Shown: positions 30,401-43,464 of the stretch, piece by piece
How positions within the stretch are numbered: the first letter of the stretch is position 1
Layout: every line of letters begins with the position of its first letter
Made by a program: the position numbers and the translations under genes
DNA from: Ichthyophonus hoferi
Lineage: Eukaryota > Opisthokonta > Ichthyosporea > Ichthyophonida > Ichthyophonidae
Reading direction: 5' to 3'
Length of the DNA: 44,884 nt
Assembly (NCBI GenBank): GCA_002751075.1
Contig: NAOQ01000575.1
Location: forward strand, 1-44,884
The notes under the pieces: generated by a model
Told to the model about the DNA's origin: nothing
What the model saw: only the letters and a program-made list of their open reading frames with translations
Database searches by the model: none

Positions 30401-32034
30401 CCCCTTTCTCCCTGTTAGAGCCAGTACAAAGACAGTGATATCTACCTAACCCGCCTGAACCAGCTGCAAAACAAGGCACTGGTATTGGTAAAGATGCACA
30501 CAGTGGATGTGTTGAGGAAAACCACCTTAGATACCAAGGCCCAGTTATCGGTACATAATCCCCTGCTGTATGTTGTATGCTACTATACATGCTAGAACCC
30601 TGCCCTCTCCCTCCTCACTTCTCCCTCCCCTGGTATGTGACCCCTATGCCAGCCCATTGCTGTCCCATTGAAATGGTTTGTTACCAAGGCAATATTCCCG
30701 ATATCCAATTCGTTGGTATATAGGTCATATGATTATAAAATGTGCACATTCCATAGGTCAACCATAGATTGTTGGGGTACTTTTCAATCATTGATTATTT
30801 AATTTTAAAATCATTGCCAACTTACGGTACAGTGTAAGACCAATGGAATAACAAAGACTGGGCCTACTATGGTAACACAGGTGCCAGGGGCCGATACCTT
30901 TACCGTGATCTATGCCAAATACGGGGTGAGGGCACCTTCGATTAGTCCCGTTATGGAAGAGATGGGCCAATGGGGCCATAAGTACCCAGGGTGGGTTGGT
31001 GTTTATGTAACCAATTCGATTGGCTGATTGCACTCTGCTATTAATATATTATTGGTTGCCCCCTTTGGTTTGCTTGTATTTCTTTCTTACTCATGGTTTA
31101 TTTCATGACTCTCTCATACACTAGCATGCACCGACCTCAGTATACCTCCCTGTCTCTAGCCGAGTCTTTATCCGACCTATTATAACCCTTCTATATCTAT
31201 TGTTGCTATGCATTGCGTACTGTGTAGACTTGGAGGCCGGCCTTCTATCTCCCTCACACCACCTTATATGTCTTACTGGCTGGTATACCCCCCCGTATAT
31301 ATACTGAGCCCTATTCTTATCTCCCTCTCCCTCCCCCCTAGCTATCATGCCGTCCTTACAGACACCCAGGCCTGCTACTTCACACAGCGCCTTCAATTAG
31401 TATCCCCGATTATCCAATCACGACTGAACGAACTCAACAATTCCTTTATGAATGATCTCCCCACCTGGGTAAACCAGCCCCTCTCCCTCTCCCTCTCCCT
31501 CAGTTTCCCATACCGTGGATATGGCCAGTGTAGTCTTACTATATATCACCTTGTTTTCCCTCATATTGAGCCTCTCTTTCTGGTCGTAAACTCTATCTTC
31601 TTTTATTGCCCTCTCATTCCCTTTACTCTTATTGGCATCTTTAATATACTACAGTATCCATTGGCCTTTAAACCTGACCCTATTGCTAGAGAAAATTAAT
31701 TTTATAACATGTGCTACTAATCCTATAGGGCAGTATAATTAGACTGTATTAGATTCACCTTCCTTTTTAGGTAATCATACAACCAATGGGGAGGAGCAGT
31801 ATAATATACAGCAGTTTTTTGATTGGTGTCTATTCCCTAGCTGAGAACTGGCTGTGCCTTCCTGCAAAGAATATGCCAAAACGAGTACCAATTATATCAC
31901 AGGTTCTTTCACGCTACTGCAGATGGATTGGGGTAGGATGCACCTAGGATCTATCTATCTCTTGGCCTAACTCCTATTGTATCTATATGTCTACCTATCT
32001 ATTTACCTACCTACCTACCTATCTATCTATCTAC

Positions 32035-32082
<48 letters not shown>

Positions 32083-35000
32083 ATCTCTATCTCTATCTCT
32101 ATCTCTATCTCTATACCTATATATCTGCATACTCACCCTTTAATCTTTTTGATTTATATCCTATCTACCCCCCTGTACAGTCCTCTTTCTTGACCACACA
32201 TATACCTTACCCCTCCCCCTCTCTCTCCCTGCAGCTCCCTGATGGAGAGCCTGACTGAGCAGCTGTACGACACTATACGGCCCTTTCTGATTAAACTAAC
32301 AGATAACGATCTGCTGGCCGAGCTCTGCGATATTGTGGCCACAGAAATCCTTAGTGACATATCCCAGTCTGCATGTAAGTGTTGGTAGGGAGGAATAGGG
32401 GGAGGAGAGGAGAGGCAGTAGGGAGGGAGATAGCCCAGGGCCTGTAGGCTGTGTGTGTGCATGTACCTGCATGTGCTAGCCACCTAATAGGTAATGCCCT
32501 CTAAACCATCCAATGGGTAGCGGGTATGATGGATGCATTTGCCAATGTGATTGGTCAGATCCTAGAGGACCTTCAGGATCGCCTGGTCTACCGTTCACAG
32601 GCAAGCGCTTCTCTCTCTCCCGTCCTATACCTTACCTACCTGTTTATATATATATACCTTGTCATTTCTTGTCTTACCTGACCGTGATTTCTAATGCAAT
32701 TCATTCGATATTACCTAAATATATTCCTTAGTTAGCCAATCACTAGGGCTGCCTTATCTCATCCACCTCTCTCTCTTTCCTCCTTCCCTCCTCTAGGCTT
32801 ATCTTCGTCTAGACGTAGGATCCTATCAGCCCACCCCAGAGGACTTGAACTACCCTGACAAGTTAGAACATGCACCACTAGGAGGTAGGACCATGACCAT
32901 GCGAGGAGAGTGGCTAGAGGGCCTGAAGGAGGGAGGGAGGGATAACATATATGACGGTGTAGGAGAGATATAGAGGATTGGTAAGGCATAGGAACCACTC
33001 TGACTAGTAATATTTCTGTCAAATTGAAGCCGTTCTTTAAAATCAAATCATAAAAGAGGCGAGAAAGAGTTTGATTGGTTATATATCACTCGATTATATA
33101 GCCCAAAGTAATATGATTGGTGGCCACCAGAAGGTGACGTATATAGCTCGTGGTATCCTACCATGCACAAGACCCTCCTATGCCTCTCAATGCTCTATCG
33201 ATGTGTAGAGGTGGGTGGAATGATAGTGATTGGTATGGATGGTCCTTTGAATGCTTGATTGCGATTTTTTCATTGGTTATTATACGTTGCATATTGTAAT
33301 TATGGGTATGTTATAATTGTTTGTTATATATTTTGGTGTAATAATATGGTATATGTTAGGCTGTAATGATATGCGTTCATGTTATGATATCAAACCTATT
33401 AGCAGACTAATAGATGCATATTCCCTTTACTCTATCTCCATATATAATCTAGTACACCACACATGAGGTGCTGTAATTCTGCAATTGGATTGGTTTATAC
33501 ATATATGCCTATATAGGCCAACCTTATACTGTTGACTCGTACTTAGTTGGCACGACCCAATTGGCACTAAGAGGTATTAATAACCCCCGGTTGCCATGGG
33601 ATATACAGAAAAAGGTATTTGAAGGCATTAGCCATGAGGCTATTGGCCTATGTCGCACCTCGTTAGTGCACGCCAGTAACATCATCGCCGAACAGAAGGT
33701 AAGTAGTGATAGAGGATGGTTAAAAACCTTTAAATTATATTCCCTTGATTTTATTAATAGTTGTATTAAGGGTAAAGGAGGGTAAAATCTAAAAGTGCAA
33801 TTATATGTTGATGATTATTCAATCAGACATGGTTTACTAATTGGTGACCAATGACAGGGCAAGACCCACGGCCAGCTATTTCTTATTAAGCACCTTCTTA
33901 CCCTGAGAGAGCAGATCGCCCCCTTTGATGTGGACTTTGTACTGCATGAACACAGCCTGGACTTTAACAATACTAGAAGTACTCTGCCTCTGTTACCCTA
34001 CACTAGATATACTTTATAGGGCCCACTGGGCACGAGCCTACCCATACATATAGAGTCATAACTACTTGCTTTGATCTTCTCTCTTTCTCTTTCTATCTTA
34101 TTGGCATTTTATCTAAAGCCCTTCTCCCTTCTCCTCTGGGGAAACATTAATATCCTCATCCCGTTATTTGCTTGGTCTAATCTGGTGGTGATCATATTGA
34201 TCAAACACCTACCAGTTTTATTATTGGTTAGTTCGAGCACAATATAACCTGCCCGCCTCCCCCTCTTGGTGTCTTATACTAAGCTACACTACAGTACACT
34301 AACCTATAATACACTACACTACACTTCATTACACTACACTACACTACACCATCATACCTACTATGTGATGGGATTGGTCCTCTACAGTGGCCATGTCAGG
34401 CCTCCTTACCAACACCTCCCACCTCTTCTCCTTTGGACAGACCAATAGTATGCTAAGGTTTGTCATGGACAGTGCCCCCACCGTGAGAGAACAACGCATT
34501 GATTCCAAAAAGGTTTCTCCCTCTTCCTGCTGCTATCCCCTCCTTCTCTACAATCTACAATCTACACCTACCTATATCGCGCTATATCGTGTTACATCCT
34601 AGCTGTTTCCTTTATTCTCTATGCTACCCTCTCGTGCTGATATCATCATGTTAGTTTCCTGTGGTTGCCATGGCCCTTTCTTTATTCTCATTGGCTGACA
34701 TCTCTCTTTATTTTCCTTATTATCCTATATGTGGCCAATATCCCTCTGTCCCCCTTACCACATGCAGGATCTTGATCTACATCTTAAGAGAGCATGCGAG
34801 GCCTTCATTGCCGACTCCTCCAGTCAGCTTACTGGGCCCATGGCAGTGTTTCTCAAAGAGGTAGCGGACTATGCCTTTGCTCTAAAGCCCGAGTCAGAGC
34901 CCGCCCTCTCCAGCCAGTCCTGGGCCGGCCCAGGTAATGTCTGTTTCTATTGGCCGCTCCCCCCTTTGTGTAGTAGTGGTGGCCTTGCACACCACACAGT

Positions 35001-35631
35001 GCCAGGGTCCTACTAGAGGGATTATAGGCTATAGGCTTTACATTGTACATCATACCTCCTACATATAAACCCTCTCTACCTCCTCCTCCTCTCCTCATAC
35101 TTTTTATCTCGTCTAATCACCCACCCTCTCGTGCCTCATTCCTTCACTCCTATAGAGACTGTCAAGGAAATTGCCAGTGAGACCCTCCGCCAATTAAAGA
35201 AGGATTACCCTAAGCTACTAGAGAGCATGGGGCTGTATCTCCGCAACAGAGAGACCGAGTGGATCTTATTCAAACCCATCAAGGTAATGCTCCTTAAGGA
35301 CCCCTCCCCACCCACATAATATAAAGGCATGTATTCGCTCACAATAATTCCCTCCACCTCTTAGTTTAACTGATCCCTCCCTCTCTCCCTCCCCCAGGCT
35401 AATGTCCTAGGTATATACAGACAGTTCCAGCGTATCGTACAGGAGAACTATAGTGAAGAGGGCCAGATGATTATAGCATGTTCCCCTCTGGAGCACATCT
35501 CTCTTCTTTTAACTCCTTCTATTTTCAATGCCCGTCCAATCATGGATGCCTCCACACCCGAGCTTATTCGAACACCATCTATAGATACTGGGGATAGTAC
35601 ATCTATGGCCCCCCTTCCTGCCTCACAGTAA
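27406..35631 (+). CDS. COG3: COG3 (Sec34), conserved oligomeric Golgi complex subunit 3
   Basis: Lobe-A subunit of the COG tethering complex, peripheral on Golgi membranes, needed for retrograde vesicle tethering. Exons: 27406..27483, 27614..27694, 28045..28148, 28613..28714, 29030..29122, 29643..29715, 30002..30169, 30419..30550, 30833..30925, [one not located], 31342..31468, 31841..31932, 32235..32374, 32521..32600, 32797..32884, 33131..33210, 33609..33698, 33858..33978, 34388..34512, 34768..34933, 35156..35283, 35398..35631. Landmarks match human COG3: [137 protein letters not shown] and [10 protein letters not shown]. Exons read encode about 798 residues (human 828). The missing exon must run phase 0 to 2, and the nucleotide sum modulo 3 agrees. 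The start is the first [13 protein letters not shown]. The C-terminus has an extra Ser/Thr/Pro-rich tail. Confidence 0.95.
28311..28560. repeat. minisatellite of ATACTATAGT type in a COG3 intron
   Basis: Many imperfect copies of units such as TTATACTATAGTATTATGCT. The unit is rich in self-complementary ACTATAGT, so hairpins are expected. It lies between COG3 exons 28045..28148 and 28613..28714. Confidence 0.8.
29123..29515. repeat. (TATG)n/(TATC)n/(TA)n microsatellite cluster in a COG3 intron
   Basis: Almost 400 bp of interrupted TATG, TATC and TA repeats begin right at the donor of exon 29030..29122. Met/Tyr/Val-rich frames read through it are artefacts. Confidence 0.9.
31975..32125. repeat. 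(CTAT)n/(CTCTAT)n microsatellite in a COG3 intron
   Basis: Simple pyrimidine-biased repeats in the intron before exon 32235..32374. Confidence 0.9.
32601..32796 (+). other. GC-AG intron in COG3
   Basis: The exon ending LVYRSQ stops at TTCACAG|gcaagc, with no GT within reach. The next exon begins after cctctag with [12 protein letters not shown], matching human LVYRTHIYIQTDITGYKP without gap. The donor is therefore GC, in the usual strong GC-AG context CAG|GCAAG. Confidence 0.85.
34285..34352. repeat. (ACTAC)n/(ACACT)n simple repeat in a COG3 intron
   Basis: Short runs of ACTACACT units upstream of exon 34388..34512. Confidence 0.7.
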
Positions 35632-35861
35632 TGAAATAGTCTTTATATGAAAATGGTAAAAATGAAATACGAAACTCACTCGGTTGTATGTGTGGATGGT
35701 ATGGATCCTAGCTACAATACTAGGAAAGGCTGTACACTTAGTTCTGTCACGACCTGGGGAGATAGAATATGATAGTATATAGCGACATAGATACGTGTGT
35801 ATAATCATGTGCAAGAACCCTTATTCTTCTTCTCTCATGGTATCTATATCTTATACAATAT

Positions 35862-35867
35862 AATAAA
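35862..35867 (+). terminator. poly(A) signal AATAAA, likely of COG3
   Basis: First AATAAA after the COG3 stop, about 230 bases downstream. A second lies near 36175. Confidence 0.45.
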
Positions 35868-37881
35868 CCAACTAGTACTATGCTCTATATGACAATGGCG
35901 CCTATGTAAAGGGGCTACACATAATGGTTATCATCAGTGTTGTCGTATTATCATTACCCTTCTGACTACAAGTACCTGCTTTCAGATATCAAAAGGGTAT
36001 CTAGCTTATCTAAAAGGCAAAGATAAAGATGTATATATATGTCAAGGCTATAGTGTAGAAGACAGTATAGTCTATGTGTGGTTCCTATAAGTTTCATGAA
36101 TGCGGGCTATGGTAACTATAGCACAATGTAGATGGATCCCCATGGTAGTGAGATTTCAATGGTTACCTTGACAAATAAAGAGCGTGTAATTTTTAATAAT
36201 ATATTTATGTAACAGTACACGAGAGATGATTATACAGGTGCAATTCTTATATGTATCTATCTATCTGTGTACGTTTCCCTGGATATAATTATGAATATCT
36301 ATTTATATTGCTACGATAGGCATGTTTTTATTTATTTATTTATGTATATTTATGTACATGGGTGATAGGCCATATTTCGATTTGACTTGATGGTTTTATT
36401 AACGGTAAAACACACCGTCTTTTTTCGGATTGGCTCTTCAAGCAAATTGTTGTTTATCTCTTTTATTGTCTTAGCGAATCGAAACAATACATACTATTAA
36501 ACTAAGATTAAACTAAGGCACCTTTCCATCGATATCAGTAGAGGTTGAGAGGTTGAACGTTTAAAAAATAAACCAATACGAGTGAGTCTACATTTCCTTG
36601 CATTTTGGATAGATTTATCTTAAGCAAGGATTCTAGTTACTCAGGCCTATTAACATTGACATCATATTGGTAAATAGTTGCCACAATACAAAACCTATTA
36701 CCCAAAATCCATTGCTTAATAATGAACATGGTATGGATTGGTCCAATATCATTACAGGATAAAATTGCTTTAGGATAAAGTGAAATAAACGTGGTTATTG
36801 GCTGATATTAATCTATTGTTTGATCTGATGACGTGAATTAATTTAGCAATTGCATATCAATGTAGACCAATGGAAGGATGCAGGTGTTACAACGCCCTTA
36901 ATTATGGTTGAGTGCAACTGGCCCTCTGCAAAGGTATATGGCACTTAATATCGCTAAGTAGGCATGTAAAATGAGATCAATTACAACTGAACAAACACAT
37001 GCTTATAAGAGTCTCTACTTGTGCTGCTAAATTACTGGCATATCAGGAAATTCATTCACCTTGGCGGTGCGGACATCTCTAACGTTATTGGGTTCAATTT
37101 ACGGTGCACAGCCAGAGCTGCTTTCAGTGGGTTCCCATGTAAACCATTGGTCTGAAAAATAATCCTCTACAACACTACGACTAAATCATCCCACAAGATG
37201 ACTAATTGTGTTCCAGTTTTTAAAGTGGACTGGCTTTCTATTTAGTTTTAAAATGTTCTGACAGGTATTGGCTTTTGAAATATATAATCAAACTCAAAAG
37301 AAAGGATTGGACATCTTGGTTTGCATGAGCATATGAGGAAGTTCATTAATTAAGGTTCATATTCTGAAATACATATCGTGCATAAAGCAAGTTTGTGGCT
37401 CAAAAGAGATTGGCCTAGCAAGGAAGACAGCGCATGCATGATAAGGGGTCTTATTAAAAGCTGGCAAAGATGTCAGGCCATTGGATATGAAATCTGATGA
37501 TTATATGACATTACAATAGGATTTACTATCTAATGAAAACATTTAAAATTTTCAAGTTACAAGATATATTGGCATCGATTTAATATCTTTTCATCATTGG
37601 CACACGATAGATTAATTTCCTGACTTTTATTATTCCTTTATGGTAGTCATTTAGTGAGGTATAGATCCTAGGAAGACATAATACATTTGATTGTAGTTAA
37701 GCATCGAGTATAGTGTGTGGGATCAACGCATCATTATTTATTAAATAAAATATATCCTCAGGAAATAAATCTTTATCCTCATGTAATGAATTGATAGTGA
37801 GAATTGTTTTGTTGATCTGGAGTGCATAGAATGGGAGTTATTTTATTGATCTAGAGTGTTTTAATTTTAATTTTCTTATTT

Positions 37882-37884
<3 letters not shown>

Positions 37885-37913
<29 letters not shown>
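37885..37913. repeat. (AT)n microsatellite
   Basis: Uninterrupted AT dinucleotides, about 14 units. Confidence 0.9.
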
Positions 37914-39596
37914 GCCATAATCTCGGCCGATGTTAACGATACGTTCAGCACAGTCTAGGGCACATCCCCATCCTCGATAGATTGAACATGTGTTCCATCT
38001 TTTAATCAGTGCCATGATGATATATATATATATGATGAATAATCGCTAATGGAAGTTGTGAACATGTTTCTCTATAATATATTATAAAATAGATTAAAAT
38101 TAAACACAGCTATTTTGCAAGTCTCAATATTTTCATATAAGTAGAAGTGAAAATAGTAGTATTTTACCAAGATTTTCGTTGTTTTTAATATCTACAATTA
38201 GTTCCATGCTAAACACACCAAAGTATGCATAAGAAAATATTGAAAAATACATTGACATATAAATAAATGCATGGCTGATGAATTATTAAAAAAAAATTGT
38301 GAATAATAAAATTAATTTTAGGGAGTTGTGTAATGGAAGGCTAGGCCGGTGATCGTGTTAAGTAGAAACACGTAGGTTTTGATTTGACCCTGGGTATCCA
38401 GGGATAGCTTGGTTAAAACCTATAATAAGAAATATGTAGCATGTGCTGAACTGCGGCTTTGGCATACGGTGTTAATTATGCCTTTTGTGGAATAGAATAG
38501 TAATGCCCTGCACATAATTTGAGCCACGGAAAGACTAGTGATAGGTCCTAAGCATTATTGTACGATTGATTGCGTTGGAATATCTAATGACTTCGGCAAT
38601 TTAGTTGACGAAAATAACGGCACCAATACAATAGAAACTGTATTAAATAATAAAAGACATAAAAAACAATACAATTTAGTAAAATATTTAAAATTTAAAT
38701 AATAACTCCACTCTTGTAACTATATACATATTTGTACGTATTAATGCCCATATCACCTTAACTATTAATTTACATGAATCCCTTTATTTATTCCGTGAGT
38801 AGGGATTGGTTTTGAAAATATATATATTATTCTTACGTAAAATAAAGACAAAAAAATGCCAAAATTTTAATATATATTTTTATATTTTATATTTTATATT
38901 TTATGAAAGAAATGAACAAGGGATTTCATCTGTTTTAAAAAAGCCTGACATCTCAAACATTGCAGTTTTATAAACGACAGTAAGGTATATCCCGTAGCTA
39001 ATATTGTAACCTGTGCAGCAATTGGACAATATCTAATAGACCAATCATATACAGAAAATAAAAACACAGCACACTAATTAATCAGTCATAACATTGGCGT
39101 GGAGATATGTCTGCTGTAACTATTGGGTAGAGGTCACTGCCAAACAACAAACAAACTCAATGACTATTCGAGATAACAGCACCCATTTAAGTGGACATAA
39201 TAATAATCTTTACAGCGTTGCATAGCTAATATCGCTTAGCTTTTTACTAGCTTATCTATATTTATTTATATTACCGAGGAAATAGATTATTTCTGTGCAA
39301 ATTTAACAGTTTTTATGTACTGTTTAAAAGATTAAAAGTATACTAGGTACCACACGATGAGCTTTTGTTAAAAGGGCCTGGTTATTATATCTTATATATT
39401 ATAAATAGACGTAGGTATATTCGTGTGTAGGTATTGACGTTTATGTCAAACTTTAAAGATAGCGAAAGTTAATGAAGACAATAACACTATTACACAACAC
39501 TTCTGATATTTATAAGCACGTTCATTTGTGTAAAAAATAATCAGGGAAATTTTAAATCTTTCCCTTATTTGATCTCTTTTTGCTGCTGTTTTTTAG

Positions 39597-42500
39597 TACG
39601 GGCGGAGATGGAAGATACGAGCCAGCTACAATAACACAAGCCTACATATCCGACAAATACAAACTAGGCGAGTTCCTTACTTTTAGTGATAATCTAGTTG
39701 AATCATTGCCGACTTCCTACGATTTCCTTGGAAAGTTTATCACTGCATCTTTCTCATTCACGAATCATACTGCAAATAGAAAACCAAAGCAGGGAGCTCA
39801 CACTAACGAGGGACAGAGTACAGGGGAAGAAGTCATAAAGGTAGATATTATTATATTGCTCATTGCATTTAAAGTGGTTTGTCCCGTGTTTTTTTGCTAT
39901 ATTTGTTACTTGCTACCCCGTTGCTTACATGCATTGTACATTGGACCTGTTGCTATGAGAATACGTATAGGTAATGGCGAGTGTGCACAATAAACCTTTA
40001 TTCTCCCCATAAATATATTCATTTACTCGTGTTATAATATATATATATATAAAAGAAATCAGCGACGTAAAAGACAGTACATACCCTATGATGGTTGTTT
40101 ATCTCGTAAGATTTTCCATAAACCCTGTAAAGTATTTCACCAGAGTATAGGCATATCTTATATAACTCCTTGTATTGTTAGTGGAAGCAGCATACTGTAG
40201 TGATATTATCAGGGGAATATGGTTAATGTGGCTATGACTAGATAGGTAGGAGGCACCAACCTTCTTCTATGGTATGTTTATCGATTATAATTAGCCAAGG
40301 AAAAGGTGGTTTCATTACTTTACAACCCTACAGGGCTGAAGGTCATAAGTCTAACAATTTTCTCTTTCCCCTGCAAACATCTCAAACTCTTCAGAGAAAA
40401 ATGATTAGTAAGTCACAATCTAATGGTTCTAATAACGAAACAAGAAAACACACACCCGGCGAATTGCCTCTTTCTCAGTCCACCCCTGTGTATCACCCGA
40501 CTGGTACACAGGTTTCCCGAGTGGATAATGCCACCATGCAGGAGACAACCTCGGATCAGAATGGAGAGAGTTGTAACGGATTAGACAATGCCTCTTCTAA
40601 TAACCAGTCGGATAAAACGGAGTCTACAGAAACACATTTGCATTCTGTCAGACCACGGGCACAATCGGTAGTATGGGAGAGTAACGTTAACCCCGCCAAG
40701 GACAGTAAGCCTTTAGGATGCTGCGGGCGGTGCCAGGCTATTATGGAGAAGGAACGGTGCGATTACCTCTACAAGATCCATGCCCTGATGGATAGAAATG
40801 CCGAGCTGGTCACCCTATATAATCAGGCTATCACTGCGGCCAAGGTATATTCAAATGATAGCGATATTGCACGCACCACCCTTTTGGAGAGAAATGGCTA
40901 CATACATGCCTTAGAAGTGCAGGTGGAAAGCCTAAGGAAGTCCCTTTTCCAGGAGAATACGAGAGAGGTTATAAACCTCCTAAACAGCTTACCTTCTGTA
41001 ATAGAAGGCGACGAAGCAGCTAGTGGATCTGAGAAGTTAGAATCACCAAAAGGACCAAAAGTCGATCACTCTAAGGCAGCTATGACTGGAGGAGGGTCGG
41101 GTGTAAGCCAGGGAAAGGATGGCCGGAATACCATGCGTAAATCGCCAGCCGGCCGTGATGAAGCAGCGAAAACACCAAAGATTGCAATCTCTACTGATAA
41201 TGAGGCCTATTTAAAAAGAAAAGATGGACGTACTGTTTCATTCTCCACTCCAAACGGGGAGAAATCACCACCAAAACAGTTAAGTTATGTTCCTCCAGAT
41301 CACACTCCTAGACGCTGGTCAATAAAGGAAGCCAAGTCTGTAGCTCCACTTAGCCGCCTGTCTGAGAAGAATAAGCCGTTCCAGGAGATTAAACATATAT
41401 TTCCATCCAAAGCGAACCTAAGTTCAGTGTTTTCTTTTAAAAATTTAGACAATCCTACTAAAAAGCCCATGAAGGGCTCGAGTCCTTATTCCCAACACCC
41501 TGGTGAGGCTGGGCTTAACACTGCAAATGAAGGCATCCTACCTCTTCGACGACAGACGGACCCAGAACTAGGAAGCATGGATATTTATGAAATGCTGGAA
41601 AGCAATAGGCCATCGCCCACCTCTGCCTATGCGACTGCTGGCCGCAAATTCTCCAAGTCCAACTCCACCTCGGCCCTGCCGGACTTCTATAACACCTATA
41701 ATTCCAATAAGACGGCTCATATGCCAACTGGGACAAATGTGACAATGGCTAAGAAAAAACGGTTTACCCGTATACGTGCTATGTTTTTGAAGGAACCCAG
41801 TAATGAGGAGAAGAAAAAGTCCATGTCAACCCCGGGGCTAGTAGGGATGGACAGGACAAACGACCTTAGCAACTCACGCAACACTGTGATTTGCAGCAAG
41901 TCAGGGGATTTTGAGGATGACAGTCTATATAGCTTGGGAACGATATGTAGGAGCTTACTTTCTCGCTCTCAAGAACAAGGCCTGTCGACTGATATCCAAC
42001 CTCGTGGGGAGCAGACCAAGGTAGGAGTAGCCAAGGTCCGTGGCAGTCCTGTCCTGACGAAGGGCGTATTATCATTAATGGAAAAAAGGAATCGTATATC
42101 TTCTGCATCTGTGGATACGGAACTACCACGTTTTACTAGGGCCTCCCTTAGAGATGATTCTGAAATGAACAGTGATAAGCCTGGTGTGTCAACTGCCGGA
42201 TCTAGTCCTGTGGGCATGAATACGCCAAGTCCTATCTTGAAACTGTGGGATGCACCCACCGTAAAACAAGGCAATAGTGTATCTAGTGAATCTGATCTGG
42301 GAACGTCTCTCTGTCTCACTGAAGCTTGTCTTATGGAGTTTGATCCTGCGATGCACAGTGGTAAGTCTATAGTTCTGTAGTTCTGAATCATACTCGCAAT
42401 GTCCAGTTTAAAGAGGGATTGGGCGGCCCATATCTAGTCGGTGCCAATGAATTGCATGGTTTGATTTGACTAATAATCCCGATTCCCGTGGGGCGGGACC

Positions 42501-43464
42501 TACGTCCAAAACCACTACTAACCACACTTATAACCACATAGCAGGCAGCCCAAAGGCTAACCAGGCTGAAAGCCATGGTGAAAACACACCCATAGGACAC
42601 AAGGAAGGATCATCGAATGAGCAGGGTGGTCGGGCCCAAGGTGCCTCGTCTAGCAGCAGGTTTAGAGTTACTATGGAAGAGAAGGCTATGCTACGTATGT
42701 CATGGAAGGAGTGTATTACAATAGCCACCCTAGATCAACAGTTTCCCTTTGCCTCACTGTGCAAAGAGTACTTTATTACCTGGTCTACGTTGTGCCCGTG
42801 TGTGAGCACCCGCCCATTGGGCCGTAATCTAACCATTCGCGCCATGTTCCTATCGACCTTTGTGGCCCTTGCTATTGGTGATTATTTATGCGAACAAGGC
42901 GGTAGTATTCCCGACTCAAGATCAGACACACTGTGCCCAAATTCTCATGAGAAGCTTGAAGACTGCCTAGATGCAAACATTGCTAAGCTAGAACAGCTAC
43001 ACATAGCATGTGACATGACTTGTATTATGTACCTGTCAGCCATCCAGGCCCTGTTGATGTTGTTAGATAAGCGATTGAATTCCCGTCCAGGATTTACAGA
43101 GACCCGTGAGGTGTGGGCACGCGCCTTAGCTGCTGTGGCTGAAAGGATGCTCACAGCATCGGGAGAAGGAGATGTAATGTGCTTCATGGTGCGGGATATT
43201 TTAGACTCGCCGACTGCTGGAAACACCTCTCTCTCCAGCATATCATCCCAGGGTTCTAATCCACCCAACTCCAACCTGTTAGCACCCTTCCTACCTGCTA
43301 GTCGCCTTGTAGATAGCAATCTAGAATCTGATGACAGTGCATGCTCCGTGTCTGGAAACATATCTGCTTCTATTATTGGTCGCACAACGAACACTGTTGT
43401 CCCTCCTAAAATACTAACATTCCCGTTGTGCAAGTTATGCTCGACCTCAGCATCACAGGAATAA
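39597..43464 (+). CDS. long low-complexity protein with a C-terminal globin-like domain (5' end missing)
   Basis: Three exons join in phase: 39597..39840 (acceptor ttttttag, donor AAG|gtagat), 40395..42360 (acceptor ctcttcag, donor AGTG|gtaagt) and 42545..43464 (acceptor catagcag). Together they give about 1,042 residues. The first has no start codon in phase, so an upstream exon exists. Exon 1 begins TGGDGRYEPATITQAY. The large exon opens with a Ser/Thr/Asn-rich stretch, then a Cys cluster (LGCCGRCQAIMEKERC) leading into a likely coiled coil (KIHALMDRNAELVTLYNQAI; LERNGYIHALEVQVESLRKS). A long basic, Ser/Pro-rich disordered region follows (for example RRWSIKEAK, KKKRFTRIRAMFL). Exon 3 carries a globin-like domain, described separately, then a Ser/Asn-rich tail ending CKLCSTSASQE. 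I do not know a family with this architecture. Two shorter frames ending at 42380 or starting at 42466 are unspliced readings across the intron. Confidence 0.75.
42661..43152 (+). other. divergent globin-like domain (within the preceding gene)
   Basis: About 164 residues. Helix A: FRVTMEEKAMLRMSWKEC, as in globin N-termini. Helix B/C: LCKEYFITWSTLCPC aligns without gap to neuroglobin LFARLFALEPDLLPL; the CD1 position, normally Phe, reads Val. Putative helix E: LTIRAMFLSTFVALAI, where the distal E7 position reads Thr rather than His. Helices F-H: KLEQLHIACDMTCIMYL, SAIQALLMLLDKRL, then FTETREVWARALAAVAERML. The candidate proximal His (F8) is the CAC at 43000-43002. Its distance to the LL of helix G equals that in human neuroglobin (from memory). 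The CD loop is short, and an insertion rich in Cys/Ser/Asp precedes helix F. Haem binding through F8 alone is possible but not shown. Confidence 0.55.

Larger units (their letters stand above)
35632..39596. other. AT-rich intergenic, 4 kb, no gene seen
   Basis: No exon recognised between COG3 and the globin-like gene. It includes an (AT)n run at 37885-37913 and a TTTTATATTTTATATTTTAT stretch near 38878. The 5' exon(s) and promoter of the next gene must lie in its right part. Confidence 0.45.

Noticed and set aside
31977-32258. Ser/Leu/Tyr/Ile repeat protein
   Set aside because: Translation of the CTAT microsatellite in a COG3 intron.
41969-42391. 140-codon minus-strand frame, and others opposite the long exon
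   Set aside because: Shadows of the plus-strand exon 40395-42360, which has splice signals and consistent phase.
42408-42544. Upstream part of the 332-codon frame as a separate gene start
   Set aside because: No ATG opens it, a stop lies just before, and the strong donor at 42361 plus the acceptor catagcag at 42544 join it in phase to the previous exon.
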